Assembly (NCBI GenBank): GCA_030596605.1
Contig: JAUVJI010000021.1
Span: 1-40,413 of the forward strand
Direction: 5' to 3'
DNA: 40,413 nt
Origin: Bacteroidales bacterium
Lineage (GTDB): Bacteria > Bacteroidota > Bacteroidia > Bacteroidales > JAADJA01
Below the pieces are notes generated by a model that saw nothing but the letters and a program-made list of their open reading frames with translations, was not told the DNA's origin and searched no databases. Made by a program: the position numbers and the translations under genes. Positions 16,995 to 23,712 of this stretch are shown here, in pieces. Position 1 is the stretch's first letter. Each line of letters starts with the position of its first letter.

Positions 16995-17127
16995 TTCTCG
17001 CCAAGGCGCTAAGTCGCCAAGAAATTCAAAAATATTTCTTAAAAGATTAAATCCTGTCTATATATCATATTTCATTTAACAACATATTTTAATTAACACT
17101 TTGCGTCTCTGCGTCTTTGCGTGAACA
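16995..17127. repeat. Dispersed repeat pair in the gldF-gldG gap
   Basis: At 17000-17022 lies CGCCAAGGCGCTAAGTCGCC plus AAG, and at about 17098-17120 CTTTGCGTCTCTGCGTCTTT plus GCG. The reverse complement of the first agrees with the second at 17 of 23 positions, so they form imperfect inverted arms around an AT-rich centre. The layout is like the other dispersed repeats of this window but with a different sequence. Confidence 0.5.
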
Positions 17128-17137
17128 ATTTTTCAAC

Positions 17138-17869
17138 TTACCATTTCCGGGTTTCTAATGATATTTTAGTCAATAAAACGAACAACGTTATCAAACTGAT
17201 AAAATACAACAAGTCCCTTGTATCAATAACACCTTTGCTCATATATGAATAATGTGAACTTATGCCCAGGGTCTTAATGAAAAGATCAACATTTCCAAAA
17301 AGATTCAAATTGTAAATAAATTCAAATCCAATATATATAAATCCGCAAAGTAAAGCTGCCAGTATAAACGATATGATCTGGTTATCCGTCAGGGAAGATG
17401 CAAAAAGTCCGATTGAAACAAAAGAAGCCCCCAGGAAAAGTAATCCGATATAGGATCCCCACATGCCTCCTGTGTCAATATTTCCCTTCGGAAAACCCAG
17501 TTGGTAAACCGAATAAAAATAAATAAGTGTGGGCAAAAGTGAAATAAAAACGAGGGTAAGCCCTGCAAAATATTTCGCAAGTATCACCTGGATATCAGTA
17601 AGTGGTTTGGTCATGAGTAACTCAATGGTTCCGCTTCTTTTCTCCTCGGCAAAAAACCGCATGGTGATAGCCGGTATCAGGAATAGAAAAACAAATGGGG
17701 CTAACAGAAACAATCCGTCAAGACTGGCATAACCATAATCAATGATATTTGATTCAAGCGGAAACACCCAGAGAAATAAACCATTTACCAGCAGAAACAC
17801 AGTAATTACAATGTAGCCCAGCAAAGAGTTTAAAAAACTGTTAATTTCCTTTTTGTAAAGTATAAACAT
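17138..17869 (-). CDS. gldF: Gliding-motility ABC transporter permease GldF
   Basis: A 243-residue ABC-2-type permease with six predicted membrane helices. It begins MFILYKKEINSFLNSLLGY, the characteristic cytoplasmic start of GldF, and has the conserved amphipathic segment RFFAEEKRSGTIELLMTKP after the second helix. It would form the exporter channel with GldG and an ATPase of the GldA type that is not encoded beside it. The ATG at 17869 is preferred to the TTG one codon upstream. A good -7 box lies 21 bp upstream. Some Bacteroidota carry these genes without gliding, so motility should not be assumed. Confidence 0.9.
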   Translation of the reverse strand: MFILYKKEINSFLNSLLGYIVITVFLLVNGLFLWVFPLESNIIDYGYASLDGLFLLAPFVFLFLIPAITMRFFAEEKRSGTIELLMTKPLTDIQVILAKYFAGLTLVFISLLPTLIYFYSVYQLGFPKGNIDTGGMWGSYIGLLFLGASFVSIGLFASSLTDNQIISFILAALLCGFIYIGFEFIYNLNLFGNVDLFIKTLGISSHYSYMSKGVIDTRDLLYFISLITLFVLLTKISLETRKW

Positions 17870-17889
17870 CAACTGCCAAATTTGAGGGG

Positions 17890-17897
17890 CAAAAATA
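17890..17897 (-). promoter_or_regulatory. Predicted -7 element for gldF
   Basis: On the minus strand the sequence reads TATTTTTG, fitting TAnnTTTG, 21 bp upstream of the gldF ATG. The -33 region is not clear. Confidence 0.4.
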
Positions 17898-18445
17898 CGT
17901 ATTTTTTATGCTTGCTTTTTGTGAAATATATACGATGATTGAGTGGAGTTATTGTATTTGATCAATATTTATCAGAAAACATTTTTGGCTAAACCCTTAT
18001 GGCAAGTCATGTGATTCGGAGTAAAGCATGGTTGATGTGGCCAACTATTAAAAATGATCTTTAAATTTTAGTAGTTGAAAGCAAGGCACGAGTCTCGCAT
18101 TAGCTGAATCATATTGTGAAGACTTGTGTCAGTTGGGAGCGGGCTGTATATACAAGCAAGGCAGGCGGAGAAATGGAGGGCTTACCTGTGCGGTTGGTCG
18201 GGTGTCTGCCGGTTGAGGCTGGTCAGGGGCTATTTAACATAATTAGGTTATAGGACAGCATAGGTTGTGGCTGACGTTGTGTTGGAGTGGGCTGACTTAT
18301 TTTAGGGACTGTTCCTATAACTACATGTTATGTTACTTAGCTTTGGGATTATCACACAATCTTCAATTGTTTTTTAACTGAAAAATGACGATTACTGATG
18401 GGGAACGTCTGAAGTATGAAGCGTTTTAATTCTTTATACTTTCAT
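17898..18445. other. Gene-free, G-rich intergenic stretch with inverted repeats
   Basis: No convincing coding frame is present in about 550 bp. Unlike its AT-rich surroundings, 18120-18300 is strongly G-rich on the plus strand (GGGAGCGGGCTG, GGCAGGCGGAG, GGTTGGTCGGGTG). Two hairpins are visible: CAACTATTAAAA at 18042-18053 against TTTTAGTAGTTG at 18066-18077 (11/12 pairs), and GTTATAGGACAG at 18247-18258 against CTGTTCCTATAAC at 18309-18321, a 75-nt imperfect palindrome with one bulged base. It may be a cassette junction or non-coding element; function unknown. Confidence 0.4.
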
Positions 18446-18460
18446 GTTAGGCAAAGTTTT
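18446..18460. repeat. Left inverted repeat flanking the nuclease-like gene
   Basis: GTTAGGCAAAGTTTT matches the reverse complement of 19743-19757 at 14 of 15 positions. It overlaps the stop codon of the minus-strand gene. Confidence 0.5.
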
Positions 18461-19718
18461 ATTCCATCTTTTGGATGCCAAATTTGTCAGTATTAAATTC
18501 ACCTATTGATAAATCATCTATGGTTGCAGTAGCAACAATGAGTAACCCTTTAGGAAGATTAAAATCTTCACCATTAGAATTATCTTCTTTTAAATCTTCA
18601 CCAATTTTTATCCATTTATCACTTTCATCAAAAATCTCAAACTCAATTTCAATCTCCGTAAATTGTACATCCCTTGTTATTACATTTTCTATGGCTTTAT
18701 ATACTTCCGGAATAAAAAATCTTAAGTAATACTCTTCCCTCGTTGTGTAATAAATATCCAATTGGTCCATGACTTTCCAACCAGCATTATATGTATTCAT
18801 TTTTAAAGTACTAGTTTTCATGGATATTAGATGAATACTATCTGTTACATGAGGAATAAGATTATTATCCCATTTATAAGATATAATATCTTTAATGGTG
18901 AATGTTTCTTCACCTTCATTATATGAAAATATTAGTTCTGTAAAATCTCCAGGTATTTTATCACCTGCGTCTAGTTTAACCCCAAATTCAACATGCATTA
19001 ATGGAGTAGATTTTATCCAAACAACGGGAATCTCAATGTTTTCATTCCATTTTCTTGATTGTGCATCCTTGAAAGTACATAAGTCAACATTATTTTTTGA
19101 TGCAAATTCAACAACATCTTCAGAAAAACCGCCATTACAAATAATTATACCTTTTGCAACCTTAATGTCTTTTAAAGCAATAATAAAATCCAATATATCC
19201 AAATATTTAGCCTTGTGACTTAAAGGCAACAACTTAAATACCATAAGAATATCATGTCCAAGACTTGTTGTATTAACAGCGATATCAAAGACATGTGATT
19301 TTTCATTGAATTGTGAATTGATAGTGTCATTTAGGTTTAATAAAGAATTTTCATATAAGGTTTCATATATATTCAATACACCTTTTGAATATTCTGTAAG
19401 TAAGTCTTTTGAAATTGAATCACTGTGCTCAGATAGTATCTTTTCAATTATTAAATCAGGAGTTTTATCCTCTTTATTCTCTTCAACATAGTATTTTAGC
19501 AGCTCTTTATTGAAATCCGTAATATGATAGTTTATTGTATTACTATTGCCCTGAATATTTATTGATTTAGGGCTGTTTTGGTTTTCTATTGTCTGAACAT
19601 CGTTTTCTACATCTTGGTTTTTATTGAAAATTCCAAAAACACCAGCAATAATTGCTGCTAGTATAATTGCAAGGAAAGTGATCCATGCTGCCTTTATAGT
19701 TACTGATTTTAGTCCCAT
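18459..19718 (-). CDS. Membrane-anchored protein with a degenerate Mrr-like nuclease domain
   Basis: The 419-residue product has one N-terminal membrane helix (ITFLAIILAAIIAGVFGIF), then SINIQGNSNTINYHI, a motif often found between a membrane helix and an effector domain. Residues ~140-235 look like a restriction-endonuclease-fold (Mrr/PD-(D/E)XK) domain: a possible catalytic aspartate in HVFDIAVN (142-149), then the hallmark helix-strand part KDIKVAKGIIICNGGFSEDV (183-202) and VEFASKNNVDLCTF. At the place of the (D/E)XK strand I read ILMVFK (157-162): the lysine is kept but the acidic residue seems replaced by valine, so catalysis is doubtful. Residues 240-419 are unassigned. The gene is flanked by 15-bp inverted repeats, as if it travels as a cassette. 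Domain assignment is by eye only. Confidence 0.55.
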   Translation of the reverse strand: MGLKSVTIKAAWITFLAIILAAIIAGVFGIFNKNQDVENDVQTIENQNSPKSINIQGNSNTINYHITDFNKELLKYYVEENKEDKTPDLIIEKILSEHSDSISKDLLTEYSKGVLNIYETLYENSLLNLNDTINSQFNEKSHVFDIAVNTTSLGHDILMVFKLLPLSHKAKYLDILDFIIALKDIKVAKGIIICNGGFSEDVVEFASKNNVDLCTFKDAQSRKWNENIEIPVVWIKSTPLMHVEFGVKLDAGDKIPGDFTELIFSYNEGEETFTIKDIISYKWDNNLIPHVTDSIHLISMKTSTLKMNTYNAGWKVMDQLDIYYTTREEYYLRFFIPEVYKAIENVITRDVQFTEIEIEFEIFDESDKWIKIGEDLKEDNSNGEDFNLPKGLLIVATATIDDLSIGEFNTDKFGIQKME

Positions 19719-19742
19719 TTTTTTCTATCTATTTTGCTTTCC

Positions 19743-19757
19743 AAAATTTTGCCTAAC
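19743..19757. repeat. Right inverted repeat flanking the nuclease-like gene
   Basis: AAAATTTTGCCTAAC is the mate of 18446-18460. Read on the minus strand it places GTTAGGC about 30 bp before the ATG, with GCCTAAC just after the stop, the order seen in integron cassettes; a full attC was not found. Confidence 0.5.
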
Positions 19758-19822
19758 TTTTTTTTAATCATACCAAAAGTAAGAAAAACCCAGGATATTT
19801 AGGAAAATATAAATCCTTTAAG

Positions 19823-20107
19823 TTATTTTGATATTTTGAACCTTTTTTGAAGCAGGTGCCTATCTTTTTCCATTAAATTAAACAATGCCTGAATTAGCTT
19901 TTCGTTTGATTTGTTGTTTTGAAGTTGCTTAATGAGCCATCTTTTGAGGATAATTCTTTCTTCGAGGGTGTTTATTAATTGCAGGCAGAGTTCCAAGTCA
20001 TGCTGGCACACGAGGCTGGGCTTCGAGACAGCTCCTAAAGTCGCCTCCTCAGCCTGAGCGGGATTAGATTTGACATTTGGCTGGAGCCGAGTGCCAACAG
20101 GAAACAC
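19823..20107 (-). repeat. Repeat copy A: modular element with a short ORF
   Basis: A 94-codon frame exists here, but its sequence is built from two repeat modules shared with 21377-21688: 19924-19972 (47 of 49 bases identical to 21481-21529; encodes LEERIILKRWLIKQL) and 20020-20057 (34 of 38 identical to 21433-21470; encodes QAEEATLGAVSK). The modules occur in opposite order in the two copies. I treat it as a decayed gene or dispersed repeat, not a functional gene. The protein motif is not recognised. Confidence 0.5.
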
Positions 20108-20185
20108 TTTCTTTTATTCTATAAAATTAAACCCTGATTGTCTACCCCCTAAGTGAAAGGCAATATGTGTTTTGCAAAGGATAAA

Positions 20186-20227
20186 AAACACACCTTGTCC
20201 GCCTATTGACGGACATCTGGTGTGTTT
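20186..20227 (-). terminator. Rho-independent terminator downstream of the lipoprotein gene
   Basis: A strong two-part hairpin: AAACACACC (20186-20194) pairs with GGTGTGTTT (20219-20227), and GTCCG (20197-20201) with CGGAC (20210-20214). On the minus strand it is followed by a run of six T. It lies 58 bp beyond the stop of the minus-strand lipoprotein gene. ATTTTT on the plus strand suggests it may work in both directions. Confidence 0.8.
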
Positions 20228-20285
20228 GATTTTTATAATCGGGCAGAATTAGTCAGTCCTGATCCTTCTGTGGTTTCCCTAACTC

Positions 20286-20852
20286 TCATTTAATATAACC
20301 ATCGGTTGCATAGAAAAAAGTCGTAGGATCACTAAAAACATAATTCATTGTATATGTCCATTTACCAACCATTCCCTTCACGTCACCTTCTTTGCCCGTA
20401 CCATTAGCATCACATATTATCTCAAGTCCACTACCATCTTCGTATAGCGTCAGGTATCCATGCCATGATAATTCCCATTTTCCGCTGCAATTTTCACCAT
20501 CCACAATTATATCAGCCTTTCCCCACATTTTTGCGCTGCCATCCGGGTCGGTCAATGAATTCGCAGTCCAATAAGAGCTTCCGGTAATCATCCCCGCACA
20601 AGAATCAGAATGATCGTACCATTCAACAGTCACCCCCGTTATTAGTGTCTTACCGTTCGGTAAAAAAGTTGTATCACCTCCTATAGGAAGACCAGCAGGC
20701 ATTGATGTACCCGTAAATGGTATTTTAGATGCTTTCAAAAAGGTTTCCTGATCACTTTGGCTTAACTCGGGAGCCAAAGAATTGTCTTTTGAGCAACCAG
20801 AAAAAATAATGGCTAATCCAATAACCAAAAACATTAAGTTTGTACGTTTCAT
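20286..20852 (-). CDS. Putative outer-surface lipoprotein, unknown function
   Basis: A 188-residue protein with a clear lipoprotein signal: MKRTNLMFLVIGLAIIFSGC with lipidation expected at C20, followed by SKDNSLAPE. The mature part has many glycine, tryptophan and tyrosine residues in a strand-like pattern (ADIIVDGENCSGKWELSWHG) and two to three cysteines that could form a disulphide, suggesting a small beta-barrel or beta-sandwich. Not recognised. It has a long AT-rich upstream region and its own strong terminator, so it is a single-gene unit, and lies between the two copies of the modular repeat. Confidence 0.7.
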   Translation of the reverse strand: MKRTNLMFLVIGLAIIFSGCSKDNSLAPELSQSDQETFLKASKIPFTGTSMPAGLPIGGDTTFLPNGKTLITGVTVEWYDHSDSCAGMITGSSYWTANSLTDPDGSAKMWGKADIIVDGENCSGKWELSWHGYLTLYEDGSGLEIICDANGTGKEGDVKGMVGKWTYTMNYVFSDPTTFFYATDGYIK

Positions 20853-21376
20853 AGTTTTCTCTTTTTATTTAATTAGTAATTAGTGATTAATTTCATCTCT
20901 CAGTATCTTAAATACCTCCTTTCATTTTAATGCCTCGAGATTTTTTTATCTCAATTCTAATCTATTTTCTAATCTTCTAATTTGTAAATTTATTTAGCTG
21001 TTGTTTAATTATGATAGTTGTATTAATTGTTTTAGTGAAACACCAAAACCTGGATAGCTTTATGGAATTGACCAGGATAATTTGGTTATTCCTTAAATAT
21101 TGTTTATCTGCTTTTACAAGCATGTATAAAGTTCTTGGTATAAGAATGCCCTTTTAAAAATAAAGAATTATAAATAAAGACTAATGCCTATCAAAAATTA
21201 TACCTGCGTATTAGAGCCCTTAATTTCAGAGATTTCCATAGTTGCAAGCAATAAACTAATTCCTAAAATGGGGAGATATTCCATTTATAGGATTTTTTTT
21301 ACATATATCAGTATTATTATTGAAATATATTACAGATCGGCTGTCATACTGATATTTTGAATCGCTTCTGAAGAGT
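20853..21376. other. AT-rich intergenic region without visible genes
   Basis: About 520 bp with no coding frame I can support. Close to the lipoprotein gene the minus strand has AAAGGAGGT (20914-20922), a perfect Shine-Dalgarno-like sequence, but 60 bp from the ATG and so unlikely to serve it. A small hairpin GAGAT/ATCTC encloses a T-run near 20937-20953. The remainder shows nothing I recognise. Confidence 0.4.
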
Positions 21377-21688
21377 TTACCGGTCTTTGTCTGAGGAATC
21401 AAATAAAAAGACTGGATATAAAATTTCTTTTAGCTTCGACATGGCTCCTAAAGTCGCCTGCTCAGCCTGACTATTATGGAGTTGCTTTATGAGCCATCTT
21501 TTGAGGATAATCCTTTCTTCGAGGGTGTTGATGTTGATTGCTTCTTTTACGTCTTCCAGATAGAGGAACTCACGTTTAATGACGATGTTGTGGTGTGTGT
21601 GTTGATCTCGACAAATCGGTTGGTTACGGAAAAATATACGTTGATTAAGGAGAAATAATTGTATTTGTATGATTACTGCCAGATTCAA
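21377..21688 (-). repeat. Repeat copy B: modular element with a short ORF
   Basis: A 103-codon frame overlies the second copy of the modular repeat (modules at 21433-21470 and 21481-21529). The encoded order is LEERIILKRWLIKQL then QAEQATLGAMSK, the reverse of copy A. The upstream part reads THHNIVIKREFLYLEDVKEA, which may preserve more of an ancestral gene. Not recognised; probably not functional. Confidence 0.45.
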
Positions 21689-21729
21689 ATTTTAAAAGGA
21701 AAATTTAGCAATAATCAAAAATGAATATT

Positions 21730-21737
21730 TAAATTTG
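21730..21737 (+). promoter_or_regulatory. Predicted -7 element for the DHOD-like gene
   Basis: TAAATTTG fits TAnnTTTG and ends 41 bp before the ATG at 21779. No -33 motif at normal spacing. Confidence 0.35.
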
Positions 21738-21778
21738 TTCGCTTAAAGTTCGTATTAAAGAAATCAATAATAAGCAGC

Positions 21779-22765
21779 ATGGCAGACTTACGTACAAAAT
21801 ATTTGGGACTCGAATTCAGGAATCCGGTAATTGTGGGAAGTTCAGGATTGACTAATTCTTTTGAAAAAGTTAAGGAACTGGAAAAACTGGGAGCAGGCGC
21901 CGTTGTTTTGAAATCTCTTTTCGAAGAACAAATTGATTTTCAGGTTCAGAAATCAGTGTCTCAAAGCGAATCCATCTATAATTATCCCGAAGCGGAAGAT
22001 TATATCAGTAACTACACAAAAGACAATTCCATAACCGAATACCTTGATTTAATAAGAAAATGTAAATCGGGTACTTCAATTCCAATAATTGCAAGTATTA
22101 ACTGTGTGTCATCAGCCGAGTGGATCTCGTTTGCAAGAAAGATGCAGGATGCCGGAGCAGATGCTCTTGAGATTAACATCTTTGTTTTGCCTTCCGACCC
22201 TAAACGTTCATCTGAGCAAAATGAAAAGGTGTATTTTGATGTGGCCATGGCCATCGTAAAAGAAATTTCTATTCCTATTGCATTTAAGGTCAGTTATTAT
22301 TTTGCAGGATTTGCGAAAACTGCCTTAAAGCTTTCCTGGACAGGAATTAAAGGTATGGTATTATTCAACCGGTTTTTCTCACCTGATATTGATATTGATA
22401 AGTTTGAAGTTACTGCAACAAACGTATTCAGTACGCCGGAAGAAATTTCTACTTCTTTAAGATGGGTTGCCATGTTATCCGACAGGCTCCATTGCGATAT
22501 TGCAGCTTCAACCGGTGTTCATGATGGGGCAGGTGTAGTAAAGCAATTACTGGCTGGCGCTAAAGCTGTGCAGATTACTTCAACCCTGTATAAGAATGGG
22601 ACTGATATTATTCCTGCAATGTTGGATTTTATTGAAAAGTGGATGGATAAACACGGATTTACAACCACCGATGATTTCATTGGGAAAATGAGTTTTAAAG
22701 AAACCACCAATCCGGCTGCTTACGAAAGGGTGCAATTTATGAAGCATTTTGCAGGAATTGAATAA
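21779..22765 (+). CDS. Dihydroorotate dehydrogenase-like flavoprotein
   Basis: A TIM-barrel flavoprotein of 328 residues related to class 1 dihydroorotate dehydrogenase. It starts with YLGLEFRNPVIVGSSGLT, typical of the family, and near the C-terminus has GVHDGAGVVKQLLAGAKAV, the FMN-phosphate-binding region. At the loop where true class 1 enzymes carry NISCPN with the catalytic cysteine, this protein reads EINIFVLPSDP (about residues 127-137): the cysteine is missing. It therefore belongs to the DHOD-like group and probably does not serve pyrimidine synthesis. Its 3' end is duplicated at 23355-23430, beyond a small two-gene segment. Confidence 0.88.
   Translation: MADLRTKYLGLEFRNPVIVGSSGLTNSFEKVKELEKLGAGAVVLKSLFEEQIDFQVQKSVSQSESIYNYPEAEDYISNYTKDNSITEYLDLIRKCKSGTSIPIIASINCVSSAEWISFARKMQDAGADALEINIFVLPSDPKRSSEQNEKVYFDVAMAIVKEISIPIAFKVSYYFAGFAKTALKLSWTGIKGMVLFNRFFSPDIDIDKFEVTATNVFSTPEEISTSLRWVAMLSDRLHCDIAASTGVHDGAGVVKQLLAGAKAVQITSTLYKNGTDIIPAMLDFIEKWMDKHGFTTTDDFIGKMSFKETTNPAAYERVQFMKHFAGIE
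22734..22764 (+). repeat. 31-bp direct repeat, copy 1 (end of the DHOD-like gene)
   Basis: These 31 bp, starting AATTTATGAAGCATTTTGCA, recur exactly at 23399-23429. They encode the C-terminus FMKHFAGIE of the DHOD-like protein. Confidence 0.85.
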
Positions 22766-22770
22766 TAACC

Positions 22771-23001
22771 TTATCCATTCATTCTTTTACTTGCATTTAA
22801 TATTGATAATCCAATTATTTCATCTTTTTGGTATCGGATAATAATATCATCATCTGTCATTTCAGTATTATCAGCATTATTCGGTTTTTTGAAATGCAAG
22901 TATAAAATGTCTGCTTCATTATCATAATTCGCCCATACATTCTTATGTTTTAATAGGTAGGGCAAAATGATTTTAGCTTCATCTATGATTATTTTTTCCA
23001 T
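22771..23001 (-). CDS. DUF2283 family protein
   Basis: A 76-residue protein with the DUF2283 signature: NYDNEADILYLHFKK near residues 25-39, then DDDIIIRYQKDEIIGLSILN, a small beta-rich domain. DUF2283 proteins are often encoded beside small toxin-like or DUF4258-like proteins, where they may act as partner or antitoxin; this role is inferred. Its ATG lies within the last codons of the upstream gene (13-bp overlap), so the two are translated together. It ends only 5 bp from the stop of the convergent DHOD-like gene. Confidence 0.75.
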   Translation of the reverse strand: MEKIIIDEAKIILPYLLKHKNVWANYDNEADILYLHFKKPNNADNTEMTDDDIIIRYQKDEIIGLSILNASKRMNG

Positions 23002-23300
23002 ATTAATTCCTTTTTATCCAAGTAATTGATTTTATTTGTAATAAAAGCTGTAATTATGAATCCGTCTGTTATCCCTATTTCTTTATATATAACTACGATG
23101 AACTTCCGTGCTTTATTATCCACTTGACTTACAGCTATTAAATCGTCAAATCTGCCTTTATAAATAAAATTTGGATTTTCTACTGTTTCTAAAATTTCAA
23201 AGTAATAATCGGCAATTTCAGGGTGTCCGGTTGAAATATGATACCATCTCTCTTCCGTTAACCTTACTGGTACTTTATTTATTGAAATTGCAATATCCAT
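22989..23300 (-). CDS. Small toxin-like protein, possibly PBECR/RelE-barnase superfamily
   Basis: This 103-residue protein has the pattern RLTEERWYHISTGHPE (13-28), then TVENPNFIYKGRFDDLIAV, FIVVIYKE and GFIITAFITN: a histidine-bearing helix followed by strands, as in the phage Barnase-EndoU-ColicinE5/D-RelE-like nuclease group and similar DUF families. Members are candidate RNases, so the first gene of the pair may be the toxin and DUF2283 the partner. That is inference from layout. The family call is by eye and could be wrong; a non-toxic DUF is possible. Upstream lies the decayed copy of the DHOD-like 3' end. Confidence 0.5.
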   Translation of the reverse strand: MDIAISINKVPVRLTEERWYHISTGHPEIADYYFEILETVENPNFIYKGRFDDLIAVSQVDNKARKFIVVIYKEIGITDGFIITAFITNKINYLDKKELIWKK

Positions 23301-23712
23301 ACTTCTGGAATAACCATTTCAACAAAGATAATAATTATTTATGATAGATGTTACGGGATTTATTGAAACTACAACCTCAACCGCTTACGAATGTGGTTAA
23401 TTTATGAAGCATTTTGCAGGAATTGAATAGAAGATCGTAATTTATTTTCGACCCTTCACTCCTTTTGTTTAGTGTCTTATTTTTGAAAACTTTGCTTTTT
23501 TGGCGATAAATTTCAAATTTCAATGATCAAATTTCAAATAAATCTCGAAATCCAATCTCAAAATTTCAAACTTGTTTGTAACTTGAGGATCTGAAAAAAT
23601 TGGAATTTATTTGGGTTTTGTTTTTTCCGCGAGTGCTAAAGCTACTCTGCGGAGGCGCTGAGATTTGTCCTTTCCAGTTTATCTGGGCTAGGTGGTTGGG
23701 GGGAGGTGTAAT
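23301..23712. other. Gene-free region with duplicated gene end and dispersed repeats
   Basis: It contains the decayed duplicate of the DHOD-like 3' end (annotated separately), then a run rich in AAATTTCAA units (about 23508-23567, with TCAATGATCAAATTTC as a small palindrome), and then CCGCGAG...CTCTGCGG (about 23627-23656), which can form a hairpin. No coding frame is supported. Confidence 0.5.
23355..23430 (+). pseudogene. Decayed duplicate of the 3' end of the DHOD-like gene
   Basis: The sequence aligns without gaps to 22690-22765. Its last 31 bp (23399-23429) are identical; upstream the match is partial. In the matching frame it reads ETTTSTAYECG, then a TAA, then FMKHFAGIE and TAG, so the copy cannot be functional. 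It marks the outer side of a ~0.6-kb segment carrying the toxin-like/DUF2283 pair. Confidence 0.8.

Noticed and set aside
18314-18452. A complete attC site next to the nuclease-like gene
   Set aside because: GTTAGGC fits an R' box, but no upstream RYYYAAC with paired L boxes could be found by eye; only cassette-like flanks are claimed.
19823-21688. Annotating the two short frames in the repeat copies as functional genes
   Set aside because: Their sequence is assembled from dispersed repeat modules in different orders, and no complete domain is seen.
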